A stretch of 11,793 bases of DNA from Amoebophrya sp. AT5.2 (Eukaryota > Sar > Dinophyceae > Syndiniales > Amoebophryaceae). Where the stretch lies: NCBI GenBank assembly GCA_005223375.1, contig RXOD01005968.1, forward strand, positions 1 to 11,793, in the 5' to 3' direction. The notes under the pieces were generated by a model that saw only the letters and a list, made by a program, of their open reading frames with translations, made no database searches and had not been told where the DNA came from. Positions 9,201 through 11,793 of the stretch are shown in pieces; positions within the stretch are counted from its first letter, which is position 1, and each line of letters starts with the position of its first letter. Position numbers and translations under genes: made by a program.

Positions 9201-11658
9201 CCTGAAGCCACTCGGTAAACTCGTTGTAGGACTGCTGATGCGGCATCGGCCGGTCCGGTAGTTTGTCTCGCGGCCGAAGAAGGTAGACGTCGTTCACCCA
9301 CTGACCCGGATGCTGCAGCTTCCAGCTGCTTTCGAAGAAAACCTTGGTGAACACGAAACGTGAGCGAGTGACTGTTCCGTTCGTCGCAGGCATTCCTTGC
9401 GATACATTTGGAAGCGGAAGGCTCTCCGCCCGGTACCCTCCGATCTGCTGGGTCGCAGTTCCGCCGTATCCAAAATCAAAATTCGCTGCTCCTGGAGATG
9501 ACGGCGCTCCGCCCATCATTTGCGGATTTTGGTTCGGCACGTTTGGTCCTCCAACGGGTCCGTGAAAACCGCCCGGCCCCGTGTACAGGAACGGATTTCC
9601 GGATCCTTGACCTCCAAATGTTCCAGATTGTCCCTGTCCTGCAGGAAAGAAACCGGGTCCCATTCCCGGCTGCATCCCTGCTCCTGCTGGTGGTACTCCA
9701 GGTCCCAAACCTGTTCCCATGTGCGGCACTCCGACTCCGGGAAACACACCACCGGCGGGAGGAAATGGAAACGTTGACTGCATCTGCGGCCCTGCCCCAG
9801 GATTCACAGGTAGTTGAAACGGCGGCTGCATCTGCGGTCCGCCTCCCATGGCAGGTCCAGCACCAGGATTTGCAGGTAGTTGAAACGGCGGCTGCATCTG
9901 CGGTCCGCCTCCCATAGCAGGTGGTCGCTGGAACGAAGGTTGCAGCTGAGGTTGCATCTGTGGACCGTGCATGCCAGAGGTCGGCATCTGAAGTGGTGGT
10001 GGCTGCATTTGGGGTTGCCAACCGCCACCTCCGCTGACCGATGGCTGTAGCTGCGGCGGGTCCGTGTTATTGCTCGGAGGATGTTGCGTTGCCGGATTAG
10101 GCAAATTAGCTGCCCCTGTCCCTGGCGCAACATACCCCGGACGAATGGACACCGTGTAGCCACAGATGTGTGTCCCCAGGCATCCGTTACAGAAGCGCCG
10201 ACCACATCCCCTGCATTCACATCCGGGTAGCGCTCCCTGGATGGATCCGCAAGAAGGGTTTTCGCACCGTGCGACACGGTCGTGGTCCGGTCGTCGAAGT
10301 CGTTCCTCAGCCCGCATTTGTTCCGCGCTGATGGCTGCAGCCGCACCGGCTTGGCCGATTCTTCCGTCGACCGTTGCGCCCCCTTCAACTGGTAGCGGTG
10401 TGTGAAACTGGTTGCTCCTTACTTGTTCTCCTCCGCCAATCGGCGTCCCGGCGAAACCTTGATGATGGAAAGGATTCGCCCCAGTCTCCTGACCGCCACT
10501 TCCCGCCATACCAGTGTTGGGCGTAGCAATACTGAACTGCTGCGCCACACCCACTGAACCTCGTGCAGTATGCATGTTCTCGGTCGCTCCCGAGTGAACA
10601 GATGTACTGAGGTTGACAGGCACAGCAATGCTCACGCCGGCACTTACTGCAGGTTGCGCGTTCTGCTGTTGTAGCTGCACCACGCGCTCGGCAATGCGCT
10701 GCATCATGTCGGCCGACATACCTGCTGTTGGGCCTCCCTGTTGTTGGTTGATCACGTTTTGGCTTTGCTGCATGAGTCGAATCTGCTCACTCACCTGCTG
10801 CAGTGTTTGTCCCTGCATCGCCACCCTCGCGTTCGTCTCCGCGAAGGTCCGATCAGCAGCCGCCATCTGCTGTTGCGTTGTTTGCTGCTGTTGAGTGAGC
10901 AGTTGTTGCTGCTGACTCTGCGCCTGCTGTTGCTGAGTAAGCATCTGCTGCTGCTGGTTTTGCTGAGCCACATTGGAGTTCATCTGCATGTACGCGCGTT
11001 CAAGTGCTGCTTGCTGATCTGCCTGCTGCTGTATGTTGTTGCCAACCTGCGCCGAAAACTGGTTAAAGTTTTGCTCGCCCTGCTGCAGCATCTGACTGAC
11101 TTGATCTCCAATTTGTTGACCCTGCTCGGCCAGCATTGTAGTTCGACGAATGACGGTTCCCGCAATCGCGTGATCATAGACACTGGGAAGTCCATGCTGC
11201 TGTACGAAAGCAGGAACTCCACCTTGCTGCATGTTGCTCACTGGTCCGTAGTTCGCGGCAGTAGGCATGGCCATGACGGTGCCAGGTGGACGAACAGCAA
11301 CTGTGCCTTGATTTCCAATGCTGGGCACGTAGGTGTTGCGACCGATCGCATTCACTGCTCCAGAGCTCGCGCTGCCGCTCTGGAAGCCGCCCTCATCGTA
11401 GGGCGTGTCCTCTTCGGTGTCTGCAGGCGGTCCGGGAACTTCTTCTTCAGCTCCATTGCTCATGACATTGGTGAAGTTCACCCCGACCTGCTCCTCCATC
11501 CATTCCACTTCCGCATGGTTTGGTCCTTCCAGACCTGGCGGCATGTTGGATGAAGAGGATCCAGCCCCGGCCTCGGGAACTACTCCGCTCATGCCGGAGA
11601 TGCTGGATTCGTAGGTTCTGGTCCGCTTGGTTGGTGGTCCCGACGGTCCAGAAGACAT
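280..11658 (-). CDS. Giant copia-type Gag-Pol polyprotein, 3,792 aa
   Basis: This is a single open frame from ATG (11656-11658) to TAG (280-282). It encodes the structural Gag and the enzymes that would copy the element's RNA into DNA and insert it into the genome. In order it shows a Gln-rich N terminus, a Cys/His finger, a Gag core, two zinc knuckles (C1111-C1143), a DTG protease (D1368), a RapZ-C-like domain (C2071), a DDE integrase (D2226, D2326, E2360), an RT (D3150, LYGLK near 3202, HVDG 3245-3248) and an RNase H (D3399, E3661, D3693, D3743) interrupted by a DUF4326-type domain. The ATG is the first in frame. Upstream the frame stays open for 35 codons without a Met, back to a TAG at 11764-11766. 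The start context is weak (T at -3). Typical copia polyproteins are less than half this long. No stop or frameshift is seen, but the changed RT box makes catalytic activity doubtful. The name is well supported; whether the element is active is not. Confidence 0.93.
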   Translation of the reverse strand: MSSGPSGPPTKRTRTYESSISGMSGVVPEAGAGSSSSNMPPGLEGPNHAEVEWMEEQVGVNFTNVMSNGAEEEVPGPPADTEEDTPYDEGGFQSGSASSGAVNAIGRNTYVPSIGNQGTVAVRPPGTVMAMPTAANYGPVSNMQQGGVPAFVQQHGLPSVYDHAIAGTVIRRTTMLAEQGQQIGDQVSQMLQQGEQNFNQFSAQVGNNIQQQADQQAALERAYMQMNSNVAQQNQQQQMLTQQQQAQSQQQQLLTQQQQTTQQQMAAADRTFAETNARVAMQGQTLQQVSEQIRLMQQSQNVINQQQGGPTAGMSADMMQRIAERVVQLQQQNAQPAVSAGVSIAVPVNLSTSVHSGATENMHTARGSVGVAQQFSIATPNTGMAGSGGQETGANPFHHQGFAGTPIGGGEQVRSNQFHTPLPVEGGATVDGRIGQAGAAAAISAEQMRAEERLRRPDHDRVARCENPSCGSIQGALPGCECRGCGRRFCNGCLGTHICGYTVSIRPGYVAPGTGAANLPNPATQHPPSNNTDPPQLQPSVSGGGGWQPQMQPPPLQMPTSGMHGPQMQPQLQPSFQRPPAMGGGPQMQPPFQLPANPGAGPAMGGGPQMQPPFQLPVNPGAGPQMQSTFPFPPAGGVFPGVGVPHMGTGLGPGVPPAGAGMQPGMGPGFFPAGQGQSGTFGGQGSGNPFLYTGPGGFHGPVGGPNVPNQNPQMMGGAPSSPGAANFDFGYGGTATQQIGGYRAESLPLPNVSQGMPATNGTVTRSRFVFTKVFFESSWKLQHPGQWVNDVYLLRPRDKLPDRPMPHQQSYNEFTEWLQAVESYLLKLVIKPMGSPAFLFPAELENEILEEMLYDVHPGGKEGTQSKASKFRCMPDGMRTKLRTMRFKRKNRLTLTFLNLTYRLYEEHPHNFLQNRSERDAFYDFERKSGEADLALINRYIQVSQEAQMELFPVVAMRMNQSTGVVEMDEQGLKQRQDVWEELGRKVELDQRKVKEMMFSPIFRSPEVPFIENYKAFLESEVTVTAFMNRRSSKSGNKTRAGANVEEQVFAAKANPKSNYKYDVANPAGRWGGGTRKGPPGPRGKGAGRKGKGDVRKRPGQNKTGGRGRRCRLCWGNHETKDCKYTEQVCRVCFKPGHFEASCPNKPPSSKVGNLLGNKSFQQKSTSDKIAAILEEMDVGQRERVMLVTVDNKDEESKFIIQDSTMTGVHEDERIFCVEVNDEHADECEIVMGVREDSEPEEPEDDEEEEAYAGGEEEEFNYEGDQSGDGGAEQVYLVGEVDSFLNEALTIGGYCTSSSALAEQENGQNFCAYETHQKAQLLLSEEQAFGGEDGTEELHGCSGSIEGTVSLNGERVLFTTESTQLQWDTGYNNQIYLCKKSVDVNRRRAEKFGLKVPSRRVNDSSSGIGNSKQVILGKVVLPYVVLRVDGAVYCFGFEEVTETKLGPNLGGEQWHDKNFCSVIYKVGVHKHLEGHDGTWIHDFRGQRQIISNVFEIDEKDYGEVLLEIQKNNPQHLWTRPVFAMPLDEAAVARLPPEHPFDPRPISYYQGLADKSKYLSNEQVLCTHEEANGLGMFAFEQRELAIETGSEQVGAVAISPPSQQTMDEEAQSTQEVSEPSLIPCPPDLRRVGVEYPETLEHLAALREDVWEEDATTVTKVHRKPRQTLFTPTRSVIETKDIVRGISDKRTTMYQFLDSPGQRETLEDNWRSANAHRVLEPSRGSTPARSWTGKTIFQKAASFVGRTMIKASAVCSFFGGANGMGAISTYEPTGRTNVTVGGVCEEVFPAAAGSSAAGAAAGVGHFNETGVDDNGEWIWEVKTSQLRREGDSGGYAVFRMTEFGLTETPPVPKWLKGRIRLRRVVDVMNQTRVCGDLVDDWQKRENQLKSGIPHGKNKYVTVDYFYHLPSSVPQGAPAWMCAAEKVDFQKRKVDPKRGRLSIDRHAASVTIESDSIQYHQIGSGVVKSSVHNAPNATSMLKLPGKLEDVRIFTCRDLQDVPPVIRETARVFPVEEASDLDPAAENGNWRWRPKLTQKKVETGFSSGFQDMVTKSQMEPITSHLKGGKRAILQCSSGVGLSVAVAERLRSSVYGKNGKVYHSSAHLELFIHDLTLCADGFAVRFTDDERQRVDSVLSPTRNMTAEERRKIRLIQEILFYHGKLQPEHKCFEHARSRLRDVSEKALRQLVRVARRDSVARLGLALGVRRKNLGSLTAYESLRSGGVTFLDTTFITEFGFIYSALGGLSVADGRGRHAVSGLKWKLEPFLNRSNLTEEQKQEIRGGVMFNMLDSFAPRLLRNKASPSPEDVARAVHRFLSYMIMRRRIVGDAGLENLGLREWKALDKSGRTMEILPTGKAVYKLERRFLTVKTAHKRLRRLPEFHSMGLQFLLDEIDEMLDHVSTVRLQGRTPAQAFWGLEEAKPELLTHPDDACVRAHDYGNMNIHRLTEARLRIVSELLILQNDKDYVTMVNKIISNVRAQGRLEDDEDWQIGNEVNFYNQKSKADIRVKIIDRQLDESNSAYTYTCHGGGRLITAKKENLSAGVDFDHFLDLPLDTQPITAADYKRGGRLYEKQKQWLQDNFQDGEDFELRAPAHAGTHEPGPFFAFKTPGEGTAKKKRKSKNQPAAEEIDGADYSEEVELSSDEEAGELPEVKEVMNIGSPDDDDVVMRDQANADGLDPMEDDAGYVSLDDDRIWYVVEDCGTAAGLADPCLAASTFVQLEDERNSSKAIPDTWAKPTFTQQHEGLNSSSAVPDMWIEDETTLTCVHESARATLVFPTEIAAAGNGSVADDLEGYRIVNHRSPFDPTFQRTEVADQWRGAQAGANLFEDGRNWIGSTTFFKKPSSIGKKLLSQVEEIAAAVKQEGKNTDDAKDDPMDGSSNSSEALGADFIHTPATRAEKRAVLKLLMGEVEGPIKEDSIAWQVLVSKCFERRDDIQFAPDSMEVLKTWSDERRELANPELQKEIIVSWGWKQVKVVHSKEEFQKAEGQRLLRIVIWDLLPTESREDLGLLSIHDPQTSQHPEVVEKLLGALKFADTDHSFVEDGKGLGVPTLLRKAHVSEWDKLIQGKLLEKWEEGAPCSDEGILTSRAIVDLKMMTRWHYKVAVRVVPGGHNSTISATAESPTLSEIELRLIINCLRQIRGKRILRSGDVPRAFLKNLRFRPDHRPRMKFPFNIRQEHVLRELKARFDVGPGDIFVLNISLYGLKEAALMWFRTLSQFLLSIGFTTSPSSPCVFRRGRCFIGIHVDGLLFSGDEAGFNYFSSAIKKRFGLDKWNDSVDGLVFTGIQIHHDEGKQQVNLSMRQKIEELQPAPMPADEKAPLKEEDITHLKAKRGSLLFIGRTHPEVVLPTRSLAIGHDGEKDGRWTRSQNGIIQRAKMDSPGICMDLSYSEEILAMFPDASFQNPTSTESVGGVEQQETEVTNLHTAFGGGFVRGKEIAEWRRQDERNIYVGRGSKWGNPFKVGRDGNREEVLEKYEAYLRSSGLRSKVGELKGKRLGCFCHPFPCHADILKQAIEEDEVNLLCEPVDEDEVDIEARREFARFYGMEFVGANEEFEEVCTMTEKSATSRRKRKRFAAVDTPSTEKDETSRKAKALRALLGYTFLSISAEDWHRYESKQVAIKRVDTLQEYNKLPVEKIRCSYLGGDSFFSAGVCGSSYDAELRSMGESIPILEMVMAKLRSWGVKTQGILLSDSRSAVLRVVSKSVIAFSDAGVFKTLARVKGSYAEAAWELGSITDKVNPGDGFTKIVTGNKILQFHDILRGEFHLPLGQAYIHRRKYTWERPLAPGATAV
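364..1476 (-). other. RNase H domain, split by an insertion (aa ~3395-3765)
   Basis: RNase H removes the RNA strand during reverse transcription. The first catalytic aspartate is D3399 in FPDASF, followed by a TSTESVGG segment. The second acid is E3661 in SSYDAEL, the third D3693 in LLSDSRSAV, and the last D3743 in NPGDGFTK, the usual NxADxxTK motif. All four metal-binding acids can be placed. D3399 and E3661 are 262 residues apart, while in ordinary copia elements they are about 45-50 apart, so about 210 residues are inserted. The insert contains the DUF4326-type domain, an acidic stretch and a basic RRKRKR cluster. Confidence 0.8.
1111..1326 (-). other. DUF4326-type domain inserted in RNase H (aa ~3445-3516)
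   Basis: The segment has all the marks I know for DUF4326 (Pfam). It opens with NIYVGRGSKWGNPF (W3457, N3459, P3460), continues with an E-x-V-x-x-Y-x-x-Y-L helix and a GELKGKRLGC strand, and ends with the C3499-F-C3501-H-P-F-P-C3506-H-A-D cluster, where family members read CWCxPxxCHGxxL. The domain is known as a small stand-alone protein mainly in bacteriophages and bacteria, with no established biochemical role that I can cite. Its presence in a retroelement suggests horizontal capture. The fold seems complete. Confidence 0.85.
1504..2556 (-). other. Reverse transcriptase, copia type, with HVDG box (aa ~3035-3385)
   Basis: The RT copies RNA into DNA. Landmarks in order are a VSEWDKL helix (the usual K-E-W segment), KVAVRVVPGGHN (normally KARLVVQG) and SPTLSE. 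The D3150 motif GDVPRAFL (normally D-V-K-T-A-F-L) gives the first catalytic aspartate. Then come LYGLKEAALMWF around Y3203 (normally LYGLKQAPRAWY) and an SPCVF strand before the active-site box H3245-V-D3247-G3248. The last aspartate of the normal xVDD box is Gly, encoded GGT, one transition away from GAT. In other RTs this residue binds a metal ion and its loss strongly reduces activity. The family call is firm. Confidence 0.9.
3115..3237 (-). repeat. Internal protein motif, copy 2 (aa 2808-2848)
   Basis: This segment has QR, then D-x-WR-x-A, then NWIGSTTFFKK and S-x-x-G-K-K. It parallels copy 1 at 1700-1744, with a five-residue gap in the middle. It lies between the integrase and the RT. 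Function is unknown. Confidence 0.5.
3382..3513 (-). repeat. Imperfect 22-aa tandem repeat (aa 2716-2759)
   Basis: Two units of 66 bases share F-x-Q near the start and NSS-x-A-[IV]-P-D-x-W near the end, with tryptophans at 2733 and 2755. The DNA copies are clearly related (cacgtgtccggaa versus cacatatccggaa) but more diverged than the Gag tandem repeat at 9797-9928. They may be an old duplication or two copies of a short binding motif. Confidence 0.65.
3799..3819 (-). other. Possible nuclear localisation signal (KKKRKSK, aa 2614-2620)
   Basis: A cluster of six basic residues in seven positions lies just after the integrase tail module and before an acidic stretch. Ty1 integrase carries its nuclear localisation signal in the equivalent place. 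Short basic clusters are common, so the role is inferred from position. A second one (RRKRKR, 3569-3574, bases 937-954) lies inside the RNase H insert. Confidence 0.4.
4039..5211 (-). other. Integrase, DDE core with degenerate zinc-binding half (aa ~2150-2540)
   Basis: The integrase inserts the DNA copy into the host genome. The catalytic triad can be placed as D2226 (in FLDTTFI), D2326 (in GDAGLEN, matching the usual D-x-G-x-E-F/N) and E2360 (in KLERRFL). The last two are 33 residues apart inside, close to the typical 35. A TPAQAFWG segment follows, where family members have an SP-x-x-x-x-x-G motif. Next come a GNEVNFYN strand (2490) and a CHGGG tail module (2524). The N-terminal half has H2157, H2164 and H2169 but no CxxC pair, so the HHCC zinc site appears lost. 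Core assignment is good; activity is uncertain. Confidence 0.75.
5329..5715 (-). other. RapZ C-terminal-like domain, degenerate loop (aa ~1982-2110)
   Basis: Three landmarks in order match the C-terminal domain of RapZ (an RNA-binding protein in E. coli). First is an early DVRIF strand followed by a polar loop (from D1986). Second is a hydrophobic strand leading to a C-x-S-G loop and an SVAVAERL helix (C2071, G2074, S2078). Third is a further strand ending in H-x-x-x-H-L-E-L. RapZ-C proteins have a CTGGxHRS-type loop; here it reads CSSGVGLS, so the conserved His-Arg is Gly-Leu. From memory, dinoflagellate copia-like polyproteins often carry such a domain with an intact HRS before the integrase. 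Recognition is by eye, so moderate confidence only. A phosphatase-like loop is the alternative reading. Confidence 0.55.
5719..7293 (-). other. Unassigned region between protease and RapZ-like domain (aa ~1456-1980)
   Basis: These roughly 525 residues have no family I recognise. The sequence includes a conserved-looking segment with several Trp and Phe at about 1470-1560, an acidic/Ser-rich stretch, and copy 1 of an internal motif at 1700-1744. An alanine-rich patch lies near 1795, and a basic segment with possible beta strands at about 1830-1960. Ordinary copia elements have almost nothing between protease and integrase, so this region is a main reason for the large size. It could be a set of linkers or a captured domain. 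Confidence 0.5.
6427..6561 (-). repeat. Internal protein motif, copy 1 (aa 1700-1744)
   Basis: This segment carries QR, then D-x-WR-x-A, then SWTGKTIFQK and a final S-x-x-G-R. It can be aligned with a second segment at 2808-2848 (bases 3115-3237) through about 16 shared positions, including both tryptophans, Gly-x-Thr and F-x-K. The two copies lie on either side of the RapZ-like and integrase domains. Function is unknown. Confidence 0.5.
7294..7611 (-). other. Aspartic protease domain (aa ~1350-1455)
   Basis: The domain begins with a hydrophobic strand, then W-D1368-T-G, the catalytic Asp-Thr-Gly triad of retroviral-type aspartic proteases, which act as homodimers to cut the polyprotein. The following beta-rich segment includes a flap-like stretch (SSSGIGNSK) and a strand pair (VVLPYVVLRVDGAVYCFGF), as expected. 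One oddity is that the DTG is followed by Tyr-Asn-Asn, where most family members have Ala/Cys then Ser/Thr. The domain position between nucleocapsid and integrase supports the call. Confidence 0.75.
7850..8040 (-). other. Acidic linker between nucleocapsid and protease (aa ~1206-1269)
   Basis: This segment is very rich in Glu and Asp, with several runs of four or five acidic residues. It has no recognisable fold. It separates the RNA-binding knuckles from the protease and may shield the basic region or provide cleavage sites. The role is inference. Confidence 0.6.
8209..8466 (-). other. Nucleocapsid: basic region and two zinc knuckles (aa ~1065-1150)
   Basis: A Gly/Arg/Lys-rich stretch is followed by two zinc knuckles. 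The first, C1111-C1114-H1118-C1123, has spacing C-x2-C-x3-H-x4-C, one residue short in the middle. The second, C1130-C1133-H1138-C1143, has the canonical C-x2-C-x4-H-x4-C. Such modules bind the element's RNA and package it in the particle. The non-canonical spacing of the first knuckle resembles knuckles seen in some protist and plant Gag proteins. The assignment is firm. Confidence 0.9.
8569..9363 (-). other. Gag capsid-like core (aa ~766-1030)
   Basis: This is the first clearly folded part of the polyprotein after the low-complexity tract. It has mixed hydrophobic and charged sequence with predicted helices, including a WLQAVESYLLKLV segment and a basic MRFKRKNRLTL segment, followed by a long charged helix ending near 1030. 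Its position just before a basic region and zinc knuckles is where the capsid domain of copia Gag (UBN2/retrotran_gag type) lies. It is assigned by position and helical character, with no single invariant motif seen. Confidence 0.6.
9430..10100 (-). other. Pro/Gly/Gln/Met-rich low-complexity tract of Gag (aa ~520-743)
   Basis: This roughly 220-residue tract is made almost entirely of Pro, Gly, Gln, Met, Ala and Phe, with many copies of a PQMQP-type motif followed by glycine-rich spacers. It resembles intrinsically disordered, prion-like or phase-separating sequence and links the Cys/His finger to the Gag core. Part of it comes from a tandem DNA duplication (9797-9928). No catalytic motif is seen. 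Confidence 0.7.
9797..9928 (-). repeat. 66-bp tandem duplication, two copies (22 aa unit)
   Basis: The units 9797-9862 and 9863-9928 are direct repeats with a period of 66 bases. They differ at two bases near 9805 and one near 9850, and diverge only in the last six bases. The protein units carry MGGGPQMQPPFQLP followed by NPGAGP. A third, more diverged unit follows in the protein (PQMQSTFPFP). Being in frame, the duplication lengthens the disordered Gag tract by 22 residues. Confidence 0.85.
10162..10266 (-). other. Cys/His zinc finger in Gag N-terminal part (aa 465-499)
   Basis: Nine potential zinc ligands fall in 35 residues: C465, C470, C480, C482, C485, C490, C493, H497 and C499. The spacing C-x4-C-x9-C-x-C-x2-C-x4-C-x2-C-x3-H-x-C is reminiscent of AN1, B-box or RING-like cross-braced fingers binding two zinc ions, and is quite unlike the CCHC knuckles further on. 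The neighbourhood is charged and Arg-rich just before it and proline-rich after it. It could mediate protein-protein or RNA contacts. I cannot name the exact family. A structured zinc-binding module is well supported; its function is not known. Confidence 0.65.
10729..11226 (-). other. Gln-rich coiled-coil segment of Gag N terminus (aa ~145-310)
   Basis: This segment is dominated by glutamine, with several runs of three or four Q and scattered Met, Ala and Leu. The pattern suggests a long helix or coiled coil and would suit Gag self-association. At the DNA level it is rich in CAG/CAA codons, giving imperfect CTG/TTG repeats on the plus strand. Leucine-rich open frames on the plus strand here are antisense by-products. 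The coiled-coil role is inferred from composition only. Confidence 0.6.
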
Positions 11659-11793
11659 GGAAGACTTCGTGAAGTTGTCTTGATTGGGCTCGTTCTCAAA
11701 GTTGGTGGACTCTGCACTCCCCGCGGTCTCGAAGAAACTGCTCGAGGAGAACCACGCTTTCCGCTACCACTGCTAAAACAGCGATGGAGGATC
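11659..11793 (-). other. 5' leader upstream of the polyprotein
   Basis: These 135 bases precede the start codon on the minus strand. They contain no other gene that I can see. The polyprotein frame is open through 35 codons here, ending at an in-frame TAG that lies inside the candidate primer-binding site. In a copia element this stretch would hold the end of the 5' LTR, the primer-binding site and a short leader. I did not find a recognisable TATA box or a dinoflagellate spliced-leader relict. Confidence 0.5.
11761..11769 (-). promoter_or_regulatory. Candidate tRNA primer-binding site
   Basis: On the minus strand this reads TGGTAGCGG. It begins with the TGG that pairs with the CCA end of a tRNA, and its first eight bases match the known Ty1 primer-binding site for initiator tRNA-Met (TGGTAGCGCC). 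It lies about 100 bases upstream of the Gag start, as expected. The bases just before it on the minus strand read GCAG, so an LTR ending in CA followed by one spacer base would fit. The match is short, and a similar string occurs at 6-14 near the other end of the window, which weakens the case. Host tRNA sequence would be needed to confirm it. Confidence 0.35.

Larger units (their letters stand above)
1..11793 (-). mobile_element. Giant Ty1/copia-type LTR retroelement, internal region
   Basis: The whole window reads as the internal part of one retroelement transcribed on the minus strand. The domain order Gag, zinc knuckles, aspartic protease, integrase, reverse transcriptase, RNase H is diagnostic of Ty1/copia elements, because Ty3/gypsy elements place the integrase after RNase H. 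All parts lie in one frame, so no frameshift separates Gag from Pol. No long terminal repeats can be matched between the two ends. Only a 10-base string (GTGGTAGCGG on the minus strand) recurs, at 6-15 and 11761-11770, so the LTRs are probably outside the window. The class is well supported. The host is not given by the sequence; a dinoflagellate is inferred from the style of the RT and integrase motifs. Confidence 0.85.

Noticed and set aside
7987..9261. Plus-strand open frame of 424 codons opposite the Gag core and knuckles
   Set aside because: It lies wholly antisense to well-supported Gag coding sequence, its composition follows the opposite strand's codon bias, and it shows no recognisable motif.
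10741..11553. Plus-strand 270-codon leucine-rich open frame that looks like a membrane protein
   Set aside because: The leucine runs are the antisense of CAG/CAA glutamine codons in the Gag N terminus, so this is a shadow.
11730..11793. tRNA-like stretch near the 5' end (AGCAG...TGG...AGCGGA...AGCGTG on the minus strand)
   Set aside because: It resembles the 5' half of initiator tRNA-Met, but no CAT anticodon loop, T-loop or closing acceptor stem follows.
1..11793. CRISPR array, rRNA, riboswitch or bacterial operon signals
   Set aside because: No regularly spaced repeats, rRNA-like sequence or bacterial gene layout is visible; the window is a single eukaryotic-type retroelement frame.

Overview
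The window holds one very large retroelement on the minus strand. A single uninterrupted reading frame of 3,792 codons fills 96% of it (11658 down to 280). The order of recognisable parts (Gag with CCHC zinc knuckles, aspartic protease, integrase, reverse transcriptase, RNase H) is that of a Ty1/copia (Pseudoviridae-type) Gag-Pol polyprotein. The host looks like a eukaryotic protist, with a dinoflagellate or other alveolate as my best guess. The basis is that the RT active-site box is of the HVD type rather than YVDD, the integrase ends in a CHGGG-type tail module, and a RapZ-C-like domain lies ahead of the integrase. I associate all three with dinoflagellate copia-like polyproteins from memory, so the host assignment is inference.

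Layout along the protein: residues 1-310 are low-complexity and glutamine-rich (coiled coil). A Cys/His finger lies at 465-499, and 525-745 is a Pro/Gly/Met/Gln-rich tract with a recent 66-bp tandem duplication. A Gag capsid-like core spans about 766-1030. A basic stretch and two zinc knuckles (1111-1143) follow, then an acidic linker and the protease (DTG at 1368-1370). Next come about 520 residues I cannot assign, a RapZ-C-like domain (about 1982-2110), and the integrase (D2226, D2326, E2360, with a tail module near 2490-2540). An acidic, repeat-bearing linker leads to the RT (about 3035-3385). The RNase H is split by a DUF4326-type domain.

The polyprotein is more than twice the usual copia length (about 1,300-1,800 residues), yet the frame is clean. 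Several conserved positions have changed: the second RT box aspartate is Gly (HVDG), the integrase zinc-binding half lacks a CxxC, the RapZ-like loop has lost its His-Arg, and the protease reads DTGYNN. The element may therefore be a recently inactivated copy, a divergent lineage, or a host-retained gene.

The flanks are short. The 135-bp 5' leader carries a possible tRNA primer-binding site (11761-11769). The 279-bp 3' region is AT-rich near the stop codon and has an AATAAA signal. No complete LTR pair is visible, so the ends of the element probably lie outside the window. The many open frames on the plus strand are antisense shadows of the polyprotein.
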